A stretch of 64,000 nucleotides of DNA from Terriglobia bacterium (GCA_035712365.1 DASTAW010000021.1:62001-126000), one strand, 5' to 3'; positions 53,995 to 63,434 are shown, counted from the first letter of the stretch. Program-made: numbers and translations. The notes: generated by a model from the sequence alone, not told the origin.

Positions 53995-54603
53995 CTACTC
54001 CCCGGGATGCCTGTCGCGCTCAATGCTGGCGGCGACCCTCAGCAGTTGAGAGCTCAGCGTGATGCCCGCCCGTTTCGCGTTGTCAAGGTTAATTCTGAAC
54101 CGGACCCTGGAGTCAATCAAGACAAACTGAATGATGCCGCCCCGAGAGGTGAAGTCGGGTAGATTGCTCACCGTCAGGACTGGGGCGCCGCGCAGGGCCG
54201 CCAAAACGCCAGACACCTCACCCGTTGCCGAAGGACCACCCACGAACAGGATGCGGCAATTGCCAGCCTCGCGGGCAGAGGCGATCGTTTTTACCTCCAA
54301 AGGCAGCCCCTGAATCTGCTCGCCCTGCGCGTCATCTTCAAGAGCGTGCCCAAAAGGATTCTGGCCAATTATGCAGATGGGAAATGTCTTTCCTACTGGG
54401 GCCGCCGGCGCAGGCCAGTGCACGAATTTAGGGATCTGGCAGAGGTATGCGGCTTCGACGTCATACTCGGTGGGCTTCGAGGTCTGGGCGATGACGGGGA
54501 CTTGCGAGATGACGATTCCGGTGGCGCAGATCGAGAGGAGAAACTCCAGCGAGAACAAACGCCGGATGGGTGTCGTTACCATACGCGGCAATTCACACGG
54601 CAT
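53995..54603 (-). CDS. YfiR-family periplasmic regulator
   Basis: 202 residues from the ATG at 54603; MVTTPIRRLF at residue 8 is an alternative start. A signal segment (SLEFLLSICATGIVISQVPVIAQ in outline) precedes a YfiR domain: YDVEAAYLCQIPKFVHWP, FPICIIGQNPFGHAL, CRILFVGG, PVLTVSNLPDFTSRGGIIQFVL in outline, RFRINLDNAKRAGITLSSQLLRVA in outline. In Pseudomonas, YfiR is a periplasmic inhibitor of the CHASE8-containing diguanylate cyclase YfiN. Here the TAG stop is two bases from the kinase GTG, whose SD overlaps it, so expression is coupled. A regulatory partner of the CHASE8 kinase is the natural reading. Confidence 0.9.
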   Translation of the reverse strand: MPCELPRMVTTPIRRLFSLEFLLSICATGIVISQVPVIAQTSKPTEYDVEAAYLCQIPKFVHWPAPAAPVGKTFPICIIGQNPFGHALEDDAQGEQIQGLPLEVKTIASAREAGNCRILFVGGPSATGEVSGVLAALRGAPVLTVSNLPDFTSRGGIIQFVLIDSRVRFRINLDNAKRAGITLSSQLLRVAASIERDRHPGE

Positions 54604-54931
54604 AGTTCAGGGAGTGCACTTTTCGCGACCTTCCCACCTTAAGTCTGCCGTCCCTGCTCTCGACGGCCGAATATCGTCGGGAGGTCTGCACGCAGACGGC
54701 CGCAGGGGTTTTCCAGACCTGCTCCGGCTCCCCGCCGAAAACAGCGCCGATGTCCACCTCCTCAGGTCCTTGAAGGGTCATCTGTTTGAGCGGCTTGGTT
54801 TTCTGTGCGCCTCGAAAAGGCGTGCCCGGCCAGCGGGGGCTGCAGCGGTCGGGAGGGAAGGCGCGGAGCGACAGTTTGTGAATAATGTCCCGGAATCGAA
54901 TATATTGTCTCCCAGGGAAATTTGCCCCGCT
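54604..54931. other. Intergenic region upstream of yfiR
   Basis: About 330 bases; a 62-codon minus-strand frame overlaps the yfiR 5' end but has no support. Likely holds the promoter of the yfiR operon. Confidence 0.4.
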
Positions 54932-55285
54932 CTAAGGGTGCGCCGACGTGAGCGACGCGACCGCCTCAAGGAGAGCTTGTGATGAGCGCCCTTTTAGAAT
55001 CCACCGGTCCGCTATACCCACCGCCTCGCCGGGAAGCTCTGGCAGGCCCGAAAGCATGATGACCGGCATGGCAGGATCCAGGCGCTTGATCTCCCGGGCC
55101 ACGCTCAGTCCATTCATTCCGGACATCCAGTAATCCACGATGGCAACGTCGATCTTGTTCGACTGAAAGAGCCGGATTCCGTCCTCTCCAGTCGATGCGT
55201 CGATCACCTGGTATCCCTCAGACTCGAGCAGCAGCCGCCGCGTCTCGTTGGCCGAGGGTTCATCATCAATACAGAGTACAGTCAC
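54932..55285 (-). CDS. Single-domain response regulator (receiver)
   Basis: 117 residues from a GTG at 55285 (an AGG is about 8 bases upstream); a longer ATG frame extends to 55330. The CheY-like fold is complete: LCIDDE acidic pair, D51 (AIVDYWMSG), S79 in MLSGLPE and K98 (WILKGRS). The Lys is followed by Gly rather than Pro, a common variant. The only other domain is a short helix at the C-terminus. It follows the giant sensor kinase by ~90 bases on the same strand, so it may be its phosphorylation partner. Confidence 0.88.
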   Translation of the reverse strand: MTVLCIDDEPSANETRRLLLESEGYQVIDASTGEDGIRLFQSNKIDVAIVDYWMSGMNGLSVAREIKRLDPAMPVIMLSGLPELPGEAVGIADRWILKGRSSQALLEAVASLTSAHP

Positions 55286-55376
55286 TATGTTGCCTAAGAT
55301 TGCGGAAAGAGCATCCCGACGCCCGCACACCGAGGCGACGGTTGCTCTTCGACCTCACATCGATGCCGTTCCAGGC

Positions 55377-58300
55377 TCAGTTCGGCTGGAGCTCGCCAGC
55401 TTCCTCGACAAAGGAGCCTTCGGAAACCGGGAACACGACAGAGATTTTTGTCCCGTTTCCGTTCGATTCGATCTTCATTTCACCCTTGGCCAGCCGGACG
55501 CGCTCGCGCATCCCGCGGATCCCCACGCCCGAGCCGTGCGAGTGGATTTCCACAAGCTTCTCCGCATTGATGCCTCTCCCGCGGTCTTCGATCTCGACGG
55601 CGACGGCAGTGCGGTCCTGGGCCAGGCGGATGGCCGCCGTCTTGCTTCTCGAGTGCCGGTGAATGTTGGTCAAAGCCTCCTGCACCACGCGGAAGATGAC
55701 CAGCTCCAACGCCGGTGTCAGTCTCCTGAACCGGGACGGTATTTCCAGGCCGATCCGCACGGGACTACGCTCCTCGAGCCCCCGCACATACCAGCGCAGG
55801 GCTTCCGCCAGGCCGCGCTCGTCCAGCATCGGGGGGTGCAGCAAGTAGGACATTGTCCGGGTCTCCCGGATGAGCTGCTGCACCAGCTTCTGGCTGTCCG
55901 TTATGATCCCAAAATCCGGCCGTGCGTGCTGCGAAGCGAGCCTCATGAAAGTGGTCAGGTTGAGATTGAGAACGGTCAGTATTTGACCCGCGCTATCGTG
56001 CAGTTCGCGGGCAATACGCCGCCTTTCGTGGTCCTGGGCCTGAAGCAGAAGCGCGGAGAGGTCCCGGACGTGCTCCGATTGCCTGAGGATCTCGGCGCCG
56101 CGCATTTCCAGTTCCGAGGTCCGGGCCCGCACCTCGGCCTCCAGGTTCTCCGTCAGCCCAATCAGGCGCTTCTCGCTCTTGCGAAGGGCCTCTTCCGTTT
56201 TGCACCGGTGGATAAAGTCCGCTGCCTGGTGCGCGCAGAGGTCCAGATGGCGCAAATCCTGGGCCGTGGGTCGATGGCCCGATCTGAAATGAGTAGAAAG
56301 CACGCCCATTGGCGTTCCTTCGGCCCCGATCAGCGGAACTGAAACCACGCCGCGGTAACCGGCTGCGCGCGCTGCCGAACGGTACGGCGCGTACGGCACA
56401 TCGATTTCCACATCTTCGATCACTATGGGCTCGCGCAGACGCAGCGCCCGGCCACAAGCAGAATCGTCTTTGATGGAAACCTCCCGGAAGAAATCCAGGA
56501 AGTCCCGGTCGAAGCCGTGCTGCGCCGCGATTGTCAGCACGTCTTTGTCCCCGCGCAGAAGCTGGACGTTGCCCTTTTCAGCGCCGAGCAATTCCATCGC
56601 GGAAGCCAGTATTTCATCGAGTCCATGCTTAAGGTCCCGGATTCGCCACAAGCGTGCGCTGAGGTCGTTCAGCTTTGCGAGCGCGTTCGCGCCCCTTCGC
56701 AAGGAGTCCCCGGCGCGCAACCGGTCGATACCGAAGGCAAGCTGGCGGGCGATCGCCAGGCTCAGGTCGATCTCATCCCCGGAAAACTGATGGGCTGCAT
56801 CGAAATAGGTCATGAATTTCCCAATCAGCTTTCCATTCGAAGCCAGAGGAATGAAGGCAAGGGCCGCGATTCCCTCAGCTTTCAGGGCCTCTTTTACCGG
56901 ACCGGCCATTTCCGCCGCGTCAACATCCGGGACACACACGGGAAGAAAGCTGGTCTCACCCGGCGCCCAGGCGGAATGCCCTACCACGGCGGCGCGATAA
57001 TCCGCCGACAACCCCCGCCAGCTTACGAAGCGCATCACTTCCTGCTCGTCGCAGAGCAACACGGAGGCCCGGTCGCACGGCAACGCGGCCACAATCGCTT
57101 CCACCGCGGAACCGCAGGCCTGTTCCAATGAAACGGCCCGTTGCAACTGATCGGAAAACCGGAACTGCGCCTTCTGCTGCTGCACCGTGTCAGAAAGCTC
57201 TCGTTTGGCCGTGATTTGTTCCGTAATGTCCACGGCCATGCTGAGGCCGCCGGTGATCTTGCCTTCGTGGTCGCGGAACAGGCGGGGAAAGAGCGTACAC
57301 CAGCGGCGCGATCCATCAGGCCGTTCCACAATAAGGTCCTGCTCCACGATGCGGCCCTCGGTGAGAGCAATTTTCATCGGGCACTCATCGGGAGGAAAGG
57401 GAGAACCATCGGCCCGATACATCTTCCAGTTCATGCACCAGCGGTCTTTGCACAGGGCCGGCGTGCAGCCGGAGATCTCGACGGCCCCGGAATTGAAATG
57501 TGTCAACAGTCCTTCGGCGTCGGTGGTGTAAATTGCGGCCGGCAGAGCGTCGATGATTTCCCGGAGCCGCTGCTCGCTGTCACGCAACCGGTTCCTGACT
57601 CTGCGCGACTCAGTGTCGTCGCGAAATCCCACCACGACACCCGCCACCTGGCCGTTACGGTATAGCGGAGAGGCGCTGAACACGACCGGCATGAAGCTTC
57701 CGTCTTTGCGAATGAAGACGTCTTCGTGTTCGCGGAGCTGGCCGCCGTGTTGCAGCACGCGGAGACCCGGGCACTCGCTCGCCGGGAAAGGACTGCCGTC
57801 CGGGTGCTTGTAATGGATTACGTCGTGCATTTTCCTGCCGAGCAATTCCGCCGCCGTCCAACCGAACATCGCCTCCGCGGCCGCATTCATTGATGTAGCC
57901 AGGCCCTTCCCATCCAGCGTGAAAAGCCCTTCGGCCATGTTGTTCATCGTGGCCGTTTGATAGTCCAGCAGAACGCTCAGTTGCTCTTCAGCATCCCTTC
58001 GCACGCTGATGTCTTCAATCACGGCGACAAAATACTTCACCTGCTGCGCCGAGTCACGCACGGCGCTCAGCGTCAGATTGACCCACAACAAGCTTCCATC
58101 TTTGCGGATAGACCGCTTCTCGGTTGCAAACTGGTCGAGCTCGCCGTTGACGATTTTCCCGACGCTGGCAAGGATCCTGACGAGGTCTTCGGGATGGGTA
58201 ATCGCCTGAAACGTTCCACTCAGCAATTCCTGCGTCGTGTATCCCAGAATCTGGCAGAGTTTTTGGTTGACCCGCAGCCAGCGGCCCTCCAGGGCGATGT

Positions 58301-59192
58301 GAGCGATACCGACGGCAGCCTGCTCAAAAGTCTGCCGGAAGCGTTCGTCAATTTCCCGCAGCCGGTCTTCCGCGTTTTTCCGCTCGTTGATGTCCTGTAC
58401 GACGGCGACAAAATACTTCAGCCTGTTTTCTGTGTCACGCACCGCGCTGACGGTCAGGTCCACCCACACGGGGTTTCCGTTTTTGCGGATGTATCGCTTC
58501 TCCATCGAATACTGGTCGAGTGCGCCCTTGATGACCTGGTTTGCCTGTTCAACGTCGGCCGCGAGATCGTCCGGATGGGTAATATCCTGGAATCTCATTT
58601 GCAGCAGTTCCGCTTCCGTGTACCCTGAAATTTCGCAGATCTTCTGATTAATTCGGAGCCAGTGTCCATCCTCAGCCACGTGGGCCATGCCCACGGCCGC
58701 CTGCTGGAACGTTAACCGGAACCGTTCTTCGCTGTCACGAAGCGCTACCGCAAATGCCTCGCTGCGCTGAAGGATTTCCTGCAAATCGAGGTTGCTCGCG
58801 CGCCCCAGGACGGCAGCGCCGAAGAACAACTGGCCGCGATGGACCTTATGGATTCCCGTGATCAAATTTTCTGAAACTTCCGACTTTACGACGTAGCCGC
58901 GCGCGCCGGCGATCAACGCTTGCTGCATCATTTCAGGGGAGTCATGCTGGGTCAGGACAACAATATTCGTTTGGGGAAGCATCCGCCGAATTTCGCGTGT
59001 CGCTTCCAGGCCGTTAAGCCTCGGCATGCTGATGTCCATCACGATGACATCGGGATTCAGTTTTCGAGACTGTTCGATGGCGTCCTGACCATCAACGGCC
59101 TCACCGCAAACCTCGATATCAGGTTGCGTCAACAAAAGGGACCGGACGCCTCTGCGAACCAGCTCATGATCGTCCGCAATGAGAATCCGCAT
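55377..59192 (-). CDS. REC-PAS(4)-GAF(2)-NarX-type hybrid histidine kinase
   Basis: 1271 residues from the ATG at 59192. An N-terminal NarL-like receiver (1-120) has D53 (VIVMDISMPR), T80 (VVLTQ) and K102 (YVVKSEV). Four PAS/PAC modules follow in the next ~530 residues, two nearly duplicated (RFRLTFQQAAVGMAHVA, RFRQTFEQAAVGIAHIA). Two GAF domains (about 680-830 and 870-1010) have CDRASVLLCDEQEVM and LLGAEKGNVQLLRGDKD. The C-terminal HisKA_3 has RRRIARELHDSAGQILT with the phosphorylated His, and HATPase has EALTNIHRHS and GVGIRGMRERV. No membrane helix, so it is a soluble sensor. Input signals unknown. Confidence 0.93.
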   Translation of the reverse strand: MRILIADDHELVRRGVRSLLLTQPDIEVCGEAVDGQDAIEQSRKLNPDVIVMDISMPRLNGLEATREIRRMLPQTNIVVLTQHDSPEMMQQALIAGARGYVVKSEVSENLITGIHKVHRGQLFFGAAVLGRASNLDLQEILQRSEAFAVALRDSEERFRLTFQQAAVGMAHVAEDGHWLRINQKICEISGYTEAELLQMRFQDITHPDDLAADVEQANQVIKGALDQYSMEKRYIRKNGNPVWVDLTVSAVRDTENRLKYFVAVVQDINERKNAEDRLREIDERFRQTFEQAAVGIAHIALEGRWLRVNQKLCQILGYTTQELLSGTFQAITHPEDLVRILASVGKIVNGELDQFATEKRSIRKDGSLLWVNLTLSAVRDSAQQVKYFVAVIEDISVRRDAEEQLSVLLDYQTATMNNMAEGLFTLDGKGLATSMNAAAEAMFGWTAAELLGRKMHDVIHYKHPDGSPFPASECPGLRVLQHGGQLREHEDVFIRKDGSFMPVVFSASPLYRNGQVAGVVVGFRDDTESRRVRNRLRDSEQRLREIIDALPAAIYTTDAEGLLTHFNSGAVEISGCTPALCKDRWCMNWKMYRADGSPFPPDECPMKIALTEGRIVEQDLIVERPDGSRRWCTLFPRLFRDHEGKITGGLSMAVDITEQITAKRELSDTVQQQKAQFRFSDQLQRAVSLEQACGSAVEAIVAALPCDRASVLLCDEQEVMRFVSWRGLSADYRAAVVGHSAWAPGETSFLPVCVPDVDAAEMAGPVKEALKAEGIAALAFIPLASNGKLIGKFMTYFDAAHQFSGDEIDLSLAIARQLAFGIDRLRAGDSLRRGANALAKLNDLSARLWRIRDLKHGLDEILASAMELLGAEKGNVQLLRGDKDVLTIAAQHGFDRDFLDFFREVSIKDDSACGRALRLREPIVIEDVEIDVPYAPYRSAARAAGYRGVVSVPLIGAEGTPMGVLSTHFRSGHRPTAQDLRHLDLCAHQAADFIHRCKTEEALRKSEKRLIGLTENLEAEVRARTSELEMRGAEILRQSEHVRDLSALLLQAQDHERRRIARELHDSAGQILTVLNLNLTTFMRLASQHARPDFGIITDSQKLVQQLIRETRTMSYLLHPPMLDERGLAEALRWYVRGLEERSPVRIGLEIPSRFRRLTPALELVIFRVVQEALTNIHRHSRSKTAAIRLAQDRTAVAVEIEDRGRGINAEKLVEIHSHGSGVGIRGMRERVRLAKGEMKIESNGNGTKISVVFPVSEGSFVEEAGELQPN

Positions 59193-59657
59193 CACACGCA
59201 CCGTGTGTACTTAGACCTGCCGGGCCTGACTCGGGCCGCCAGTTTCACCGCCCGCGAGTAAGGTGACGAAGGAAAACATTTGATGAAAGCGAACAGGCAT
59301 GACCGCAGGACTTCCAGTTATTCTTGTCCAACCTCATGGATGTTATCATAAACTCGAACTGAATTGCGCTGGCGATTTGGCATTCAGCCGCCGCTCCCGG
59401 CGCGGAGTTGCCGGCTCGAACACTTGAACACGAACGCAAGACCTGGCGCTCGCCCGAGGCCGTCGGGACTTGGTCCGCTCCTCCGGCCCACGTCGTACAG
59501 CAGAACGGTCCTCAAAGCAAAAGCTTGATGCAAATGCTTCGGGTCTGGAGGTCCGGACATAGGGGCTTTGCGCACGCGGAAGGCCAGCAACTCCACCAAG
59601 CCGCGCAGTCACGAGATGAGCGCCTTCGCAAGGAGGAATCTTTTGCCGCCGGCGCGT
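59193..59657. other. Intergenic region, nothing recognised
   Basis: About 465 bases between two minus-strand genes. Short overlapping frames lack ribosome binding sites or protein-like sequence. Presumably holds the promoter of the giant kinase gene. Confidence 0.4.
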
Positions 59658-61049
59658 TCAGGCATTCATAACGGCGGGGTACACCTTGTTGATGGCGGCG
59701 GCGATGTCCTGCGTATCCTGCTCTGTAAACTTCGGATCGATTGGAACGGCCGCAAAGCGATGCAGGATGTCGAGGGTCCGAGGGCAGGCTTCCGCGCCAT
59801 ATTGGATCTCGCGTCCGCGCGGCGTGGTGAACGACGGCCAGGCCGGGTGGGCCGTGACTTTGTTCTTCACCTGCGGAACAATCGGCAGGATCGCCGAACC
59901 GCTGGGCGGCCCGGCGGGAACATTCTCCGCTCGCATCGCTTTCATGTACTGGTCACGATGCTGGCGTGTGGGAAAACCGAGGAAGATCCTTTCCTTCAGG
60001 TCGCCGTCGGGATCGGGCGCGCGCCGGAACTTAGGGTCCGGCAAATCGCGGATACCTTCGTAAACACGCCTGCCATTTTCCCTGAGAGCGGCCACGATCA
60101 TGTCGAGCTTGGCAAGCTGGGCGTCCATTACGCCGCCGGTGAACTCGCTCATGCGGAAGTTTGCGCCCGCAAAGGCCGGGACCCTTTCGGCCCGGAGCCG
60201 TTCTTTCAAAGCGGGCCGCAGCGAGCCCAGGTCGTGGAACCGGCACGCGCGCTCAAATAGAACGGGATCATCAGTGACCACTGCGCCGCCCTCGCCGGAT
60301 GTAATCGTCTTGCAGAACTGGAAGCTGTAAATGGCGATGTCGCCGATCGATCCCACCGGCCTGCCCTTGTAATCCGCGCCCAGACTCTGCGCGCAGTCTT
60401 CCAGCACCTTCAGCCCGTGCTTGCGGGCGATGGGCAGGATTCGATCGAGATCGGCCGGACAGCCTTCGAGATGCACGGCCATAATCGCCTTCGTCTGAGG
60501 CGTGATGCGATGTTCGATGTCATCGGGATCGATGCCCAGCGACTCATCGATTTCCGCAAAGACTGGAAGCGCTCCCGCCAGTACGATGGCGTTGTAGCAT
60601 GAATACCATGTCCACGCCGGAAGGATCATCTCATCGCCCGGGCCGAGCCCAAGCGCCGCCATGGCGCACTGCAGGGCGGCTGTCCCCGAAGTGACTCCCA
60701 GCACATACTGCCGCCGCATCCGCCGGCCGAACGCTTTCTCAAAATTTGCGCACTGCATCGGCGGGTTGGGCCCGGCGCCATACCAGCGGAAGGGCCCGCG
60801 AGACGCGATCACGTCGTTCACTCGGGCACGTTCTTCATCCCCGTAAAACTCGGTTCCCATGCCGCAATCGGCCACCTGCAGGCGCTTCTCGCGCACCGGC
60901 TTTCCGCCGTTGATGGCCAGAGCGGCTGCGCCGGTCACGGAAGCGCGGGATAATGGAAGGGACGGCGTGCCTGCCAGCGGTCCCGCCGGTGTCGCCGCCG
61001 CAGATGCCGCAGCCGCCATGGACGCCAAAAACTCTCTTCGATTGACCAT
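59658..61049 (-). CDS. Tat-exported DegT/DnrJ/EryC1-family PLP aminotransferase
   Basis: 463 residues from the ATG at 61049 (GGGAGG upstream). The N-terminus is a twin-arginine signal: NRREFLASMAAAASAAATPAG. The body is a type I PLP fold of the DegT family: GVTSGTAALQCAMAALGLGPGDEM in outline, PAWTWYSCYNAIVLAGA, EDCAQSLGADYKG, and Lys247 in FQFCKTITSGEGG, which forms the PLP Schiff base. C-terminal DPDGDLKERIFLGFP and WPSFTTPRG also match. Such enzymes normally transaminate nucleotide-linked keto sugars in the cytosol; a Tat-exported version implies periplasmic action on an unknown substrate. Divergent from the thioredoxin-fold gene at 61247. Confidence 0.87.
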   Translation of the reverse strand: MVNRREFLASMAAAASAAATPAGPLAGTPSLPLSRASVTGAAALAINGGKPVREKRLQVADCGMGTEFYGDEERARVNDVIASRGPFRWYGAGPNPPMQCANFEKAFGRRMRRQYVLGVTSGTAALQCAMAALGLGPGDEMILPAWTWYSCYNAIVLAGALPVFAEIDESLGIDPDDIEHRITPQTKAIMAVHLEGCPADLDRILPIARKHGLKVLEDCAQSLGADYKGRPVGSIGDIAIYSFQFCKTITSGEGGAVVTDDPVLFERACRFHDLGSLRPALKERLRAERVPAFAGANFRMSEFTGGVMDAQLAKLDMIVAALRENGRRVYEGIRDLPDPKFRRAPDPDGDLKERIFLGFPTRQHRDQYMKAMRAENVPAGPPSGSAILPIVPQVKNKVTAHPAWPSFTTPRGREIQYGAEACPRTLDILHRFAAVPIDPKFTEQDTQDIAAAINKVYPAVMNA

Positions 61050-61246
61050 CTCACCCTCCCTCGAAAAGCGTGTTTTCCAGCCGTATTCTATTCCCCGTGT
61101 TTCGAGAAACTCAAGCCTCATTACGACAAAATTGGACCTCACCGATCCTGAGCGTGGGCCCGTTTCGAACCAGCGGGACGTGGTATAAGATTAGGACGCA
61201 TACTGTTCGGCGCGCGGCAACGCCATCCTCGAGGGAGGTTGCGAAC

Positions 61247-62413
61247 ATGTTACGCTGCACATTGCGCATTCTTGCCCTGAGCTTTGCCATCGCACTCCTT
61301 TGCGGCCAGCTCCCTGGGCAGGAGGTCCCGCCGACGCTTGGCATCGGCTCTCCTGCGCCGGACTTTTGCCTTCCGGGCATCGACGGCAAGACGCATTGCC
61401 TGAAAGATTACGCCTCCGCCAAAGTCCTGGCGATCATTTTCACCTGCAATCATTGCCCGACGGCCCAGCTCTACGAAACGCGCATCAAGCAGCTCGTGGA
61501 CGACTACGAGGGGCAAAGCGTAGCATTTGTTGCCATCCAACCTAATAATCCCAAGGCCGTCCAGCTTGACGAGCTTGGCTATACGGACCTGAGCGACTCG
61601 TTTGCTGAGATGAAGATTCGCGCCGCCTACCGGCACTTTAACTTCCCGTACCTTTATGACGGTGAGACACAGTCGGTGGCCCGTGCTTACGGGCCTGTGG
61701 CCACGCCCCACGTTTTCGTTTTTGGCCCGGAGCGGAAGCTGCTCTACGATGGCCGGGTTGACAACAACCCCCGCCCCGAATACGTCACCCGCCAGGACGC
61801 GCGGATCGCCATCGACGAGGCGCTGGCCGGCAAGCCCATCCAGGCGCCCGTAACGCCCGCCGCCGGCTGTTCCACTAAATGGATGTATAAGGAGGCGACG
61901 AGCGAGGATGAAATATCCCGCATCAAGAGCCTGCCGGTTTCCGTGAAGCCCGCTATGGCCGCCGAATTGACCGCGCTGCGCAAGAACCGTACCGGCAAGC
62001 TGCTGCTGGTCGATTTCTGGGCCACCTGGTGCGGCCCCTGCGTGAGGGAACTTCCGCTTTTTCAAACCATGTACCGCATGTACGGACATCGGCCGTTTCA
62101 GCTTGTGACCGTGAGCATCAATTACCCTGATGAGAAGGCGGGCGTTTTGCGCGAACTCGAGGAGCAGCACGCCACCAGCGAAAACCTGATTTTCGGCGTG
62201 CCCCAAATTTACGACTTGATGGCGGCGTTCAATCCCAAGTGGAACGGCGCCGTTCCTTACACCGTCCTGATCGGTCCCAAGGGCGAGGTGCTGTATGAAC
62301 GCCAGGGGCCCATCGATGCGCTCGAACTGCGCCGCCTGATCATCGCCAACCTGCCCGATGACGATTACCTTGGCCACCAGGCCTACTGGCGCGCAGCGGT
62401 TTACGGAAAGTAG
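61247..62413 (+). CDS. Secreted protein with two thioredoxin-like domains
   Basis: 388 residues from the ATG at 61247 (GAGGGAGG upstream). A signal peptide (MLRCTLRILALSFAIALLCG) precedes an AhpC/TSA-like domain (about 30-200) with GSPAPDFCLPGIDGKTHCL, C67-x2-C70 (CNHCPTAQ), YGPVATPHVFVFG and GCSTKW. The second domain (about 240-380) is TlpA/ResA-like, with FWATWCGPCVRELP (C262, C265), and a cis-Pro segment GAVPYTVLIG. So one chain carries two redox CxxC sites. Probably a periplasmic thiol-disulphide exchange protein, perhaps for cytochrome c maturation or peroxide handling; not assigned. Divergent from the Tat-aminotransferase gene. Confidence 0.85.
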   Translation: MLRCTLRILALSFAIALLCGQLPGQEVPPTLGIGSPAPDFCLPGIDGKTHCLKDYASAKVLAIIFTCNHCPTAQLYETRIKQLVDDYEGQSVAFVAIQPNNPKAVQLDELGYTDLSDSFAEMKIRAAYRHFNFPYLYDGETQSVARAYGPVATPHVFVFGPERKLLYDGRVDNNPRPEYVTRQDARIAIDEALAGKPIQAPVTPAAGCSTKWMYKEATSEDEISRIKSLPVSVKPAMAAELTALRKNRTGKLLLVDFWATWCGPCVRELPLFQTMYRMYGHRPFQLVTVSINYPDEKAGVLRELEEQHATSENLIFGVPQIYDLMAAFNPKWNGAVPYTVLIGPKGEVLYERQGPIDALELRRLIIANLPDDDYLGHQAYWRAAVYGK

Positions 62414-62480
62414 ACCGCAGTCAGTCCGCCATGCTGGCTGGCGCCACCCGGCCAGGGAGGCGAATCCGTGTCCCTTGCGG

Positions 62481-63221
62481 CTAATCAGATTCTTCGTATC
62501 GCCTGAACGGAAACAGCATGCTAACCCGCCGTTGATACCGCTGGTAGGTTTCTCCGTGGAGGCTCACCAGGTCGCGCTCTTCCATCTGAAGGGCAACAAG
62601 TATGTAACCCGTTGTCATGAGAGCGAACAGCAGGTGGCCGAACGTCATGTCCGGCGTCGCCCAGAAAGCAATGATGAAGCCCAGCATGATGGGATGGCGG
62701 ATGTACTTGTAAAAACCGGGGACCCTGAATCCCGTCGAGGTATATGCCCCGCGGCGCGCGTGCAGGTAGACCTGCCGCAACCCGAAAAGATCAAAATGGT
62801 TGATCATGAAAGTGGAAACCAGCACGATCAGCCACCCGAGCCAGAACACAACTTGCAGGACCATCCGGCCGGCAGGGCTCTGGACCTGCCAGAAGATGCC
62901 GGTTAAGGGCTGCCATTGCCAGTAGAGAAGGATCAAGACCAGGCTGGACAGCAGGACGTAGGTGCTGCGCTCGACTGGCTGGGGAACTATCCTCGTCCAC
63001 CACCGCTTGAAGCCCGGGCGCGCCATGCCGCTGTGCTGGATCGCGAATAGACTCAGCAGCACCAGGTCGATCACGAGGGCGGAGCCGAGGCTTGCCGCGG
63101 TCCCGGAATCAATTGACTTGGGAACCATCAGGTTCCCGACGAACCCGATGGCGTACAAGAACGAGAGCAGAAACAGGATATAAGCGAACATCCCATAAAG
63201 AAACGCCACAAACCTGCCCAT
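62481..63221 (-). CDS. mddA: Methanethiol S-methyltransferase (MddA-like)
   Basis: 246 residues from the ATG at 63221 (GAGGAGG upstream); the longer GTG frame to 63239 is less likely. About five membrane helices, with [38 protein letters not shown] in outline, [11 protein letters not shown] and [22 protein letters not shown]. The H-P-I-M element and [17 protein letters not shown] are the isoprenylcysteine-methyltransferase-like core. MddA proteins make dimethyl sulphide from methanethiol using SAM. The family motifs fit, but related NnrU/ICMT proteins of other function are known. Convergent with the thioredoxin-fold gene. Confidence 0.85.
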   Translation of the reverse strand: MGRFVAFLYGMFAYILFLLSFLYAIGFVGNLMVPKSIDSGTAASLGSALVIDLVLLSLFAIQHSGMARPGFKRWWTRIVPQPVERSTYVLLSSLVLILLYWQWQPLTGIFWQVQSPAGRMVLQVVFWLGWLIVLVSTFMINHFDLFGLRQVYLHARRGAYTSTGFRVPGFYKYIRHPIMLGFIIAFWATPDMTFGHLLFALMTTGYILVALQMEERDLVSLHGETYQRYQRRVSMLFPFRRYEESD

Positions 63222-63434
63222 AGCAGATTTCCTCCTCACATTGCACTCCCTTGGTATGTCTTGCGAAAGCGACCGGCTCCGACCAAGCCTTGGGATGGAT
63301 GTTACGTCCAGTGCGCTTAGAATTCAACAGATATGTTCGACTTATCAACCGCGCCATCGTGCAACACACCCCATCTGTCGAAGGGCATTGGACGGGGTAT
63401 GAATCGCGCCTCCCATAGACGCGCTGCCTGCCCG

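Noticed and set aside
54593-54781. 62-codon minus-strand frame overlapping the yfiR start
   Set aside because: No ribosome binding site and no recognisable fold.
61250-62377. 375-codon minus-strand frame
   Set aside because: Antisense to the double thioredoxin-fold gene, which has a signal peptide, two CxxC motifs and a good ribosome binding site.
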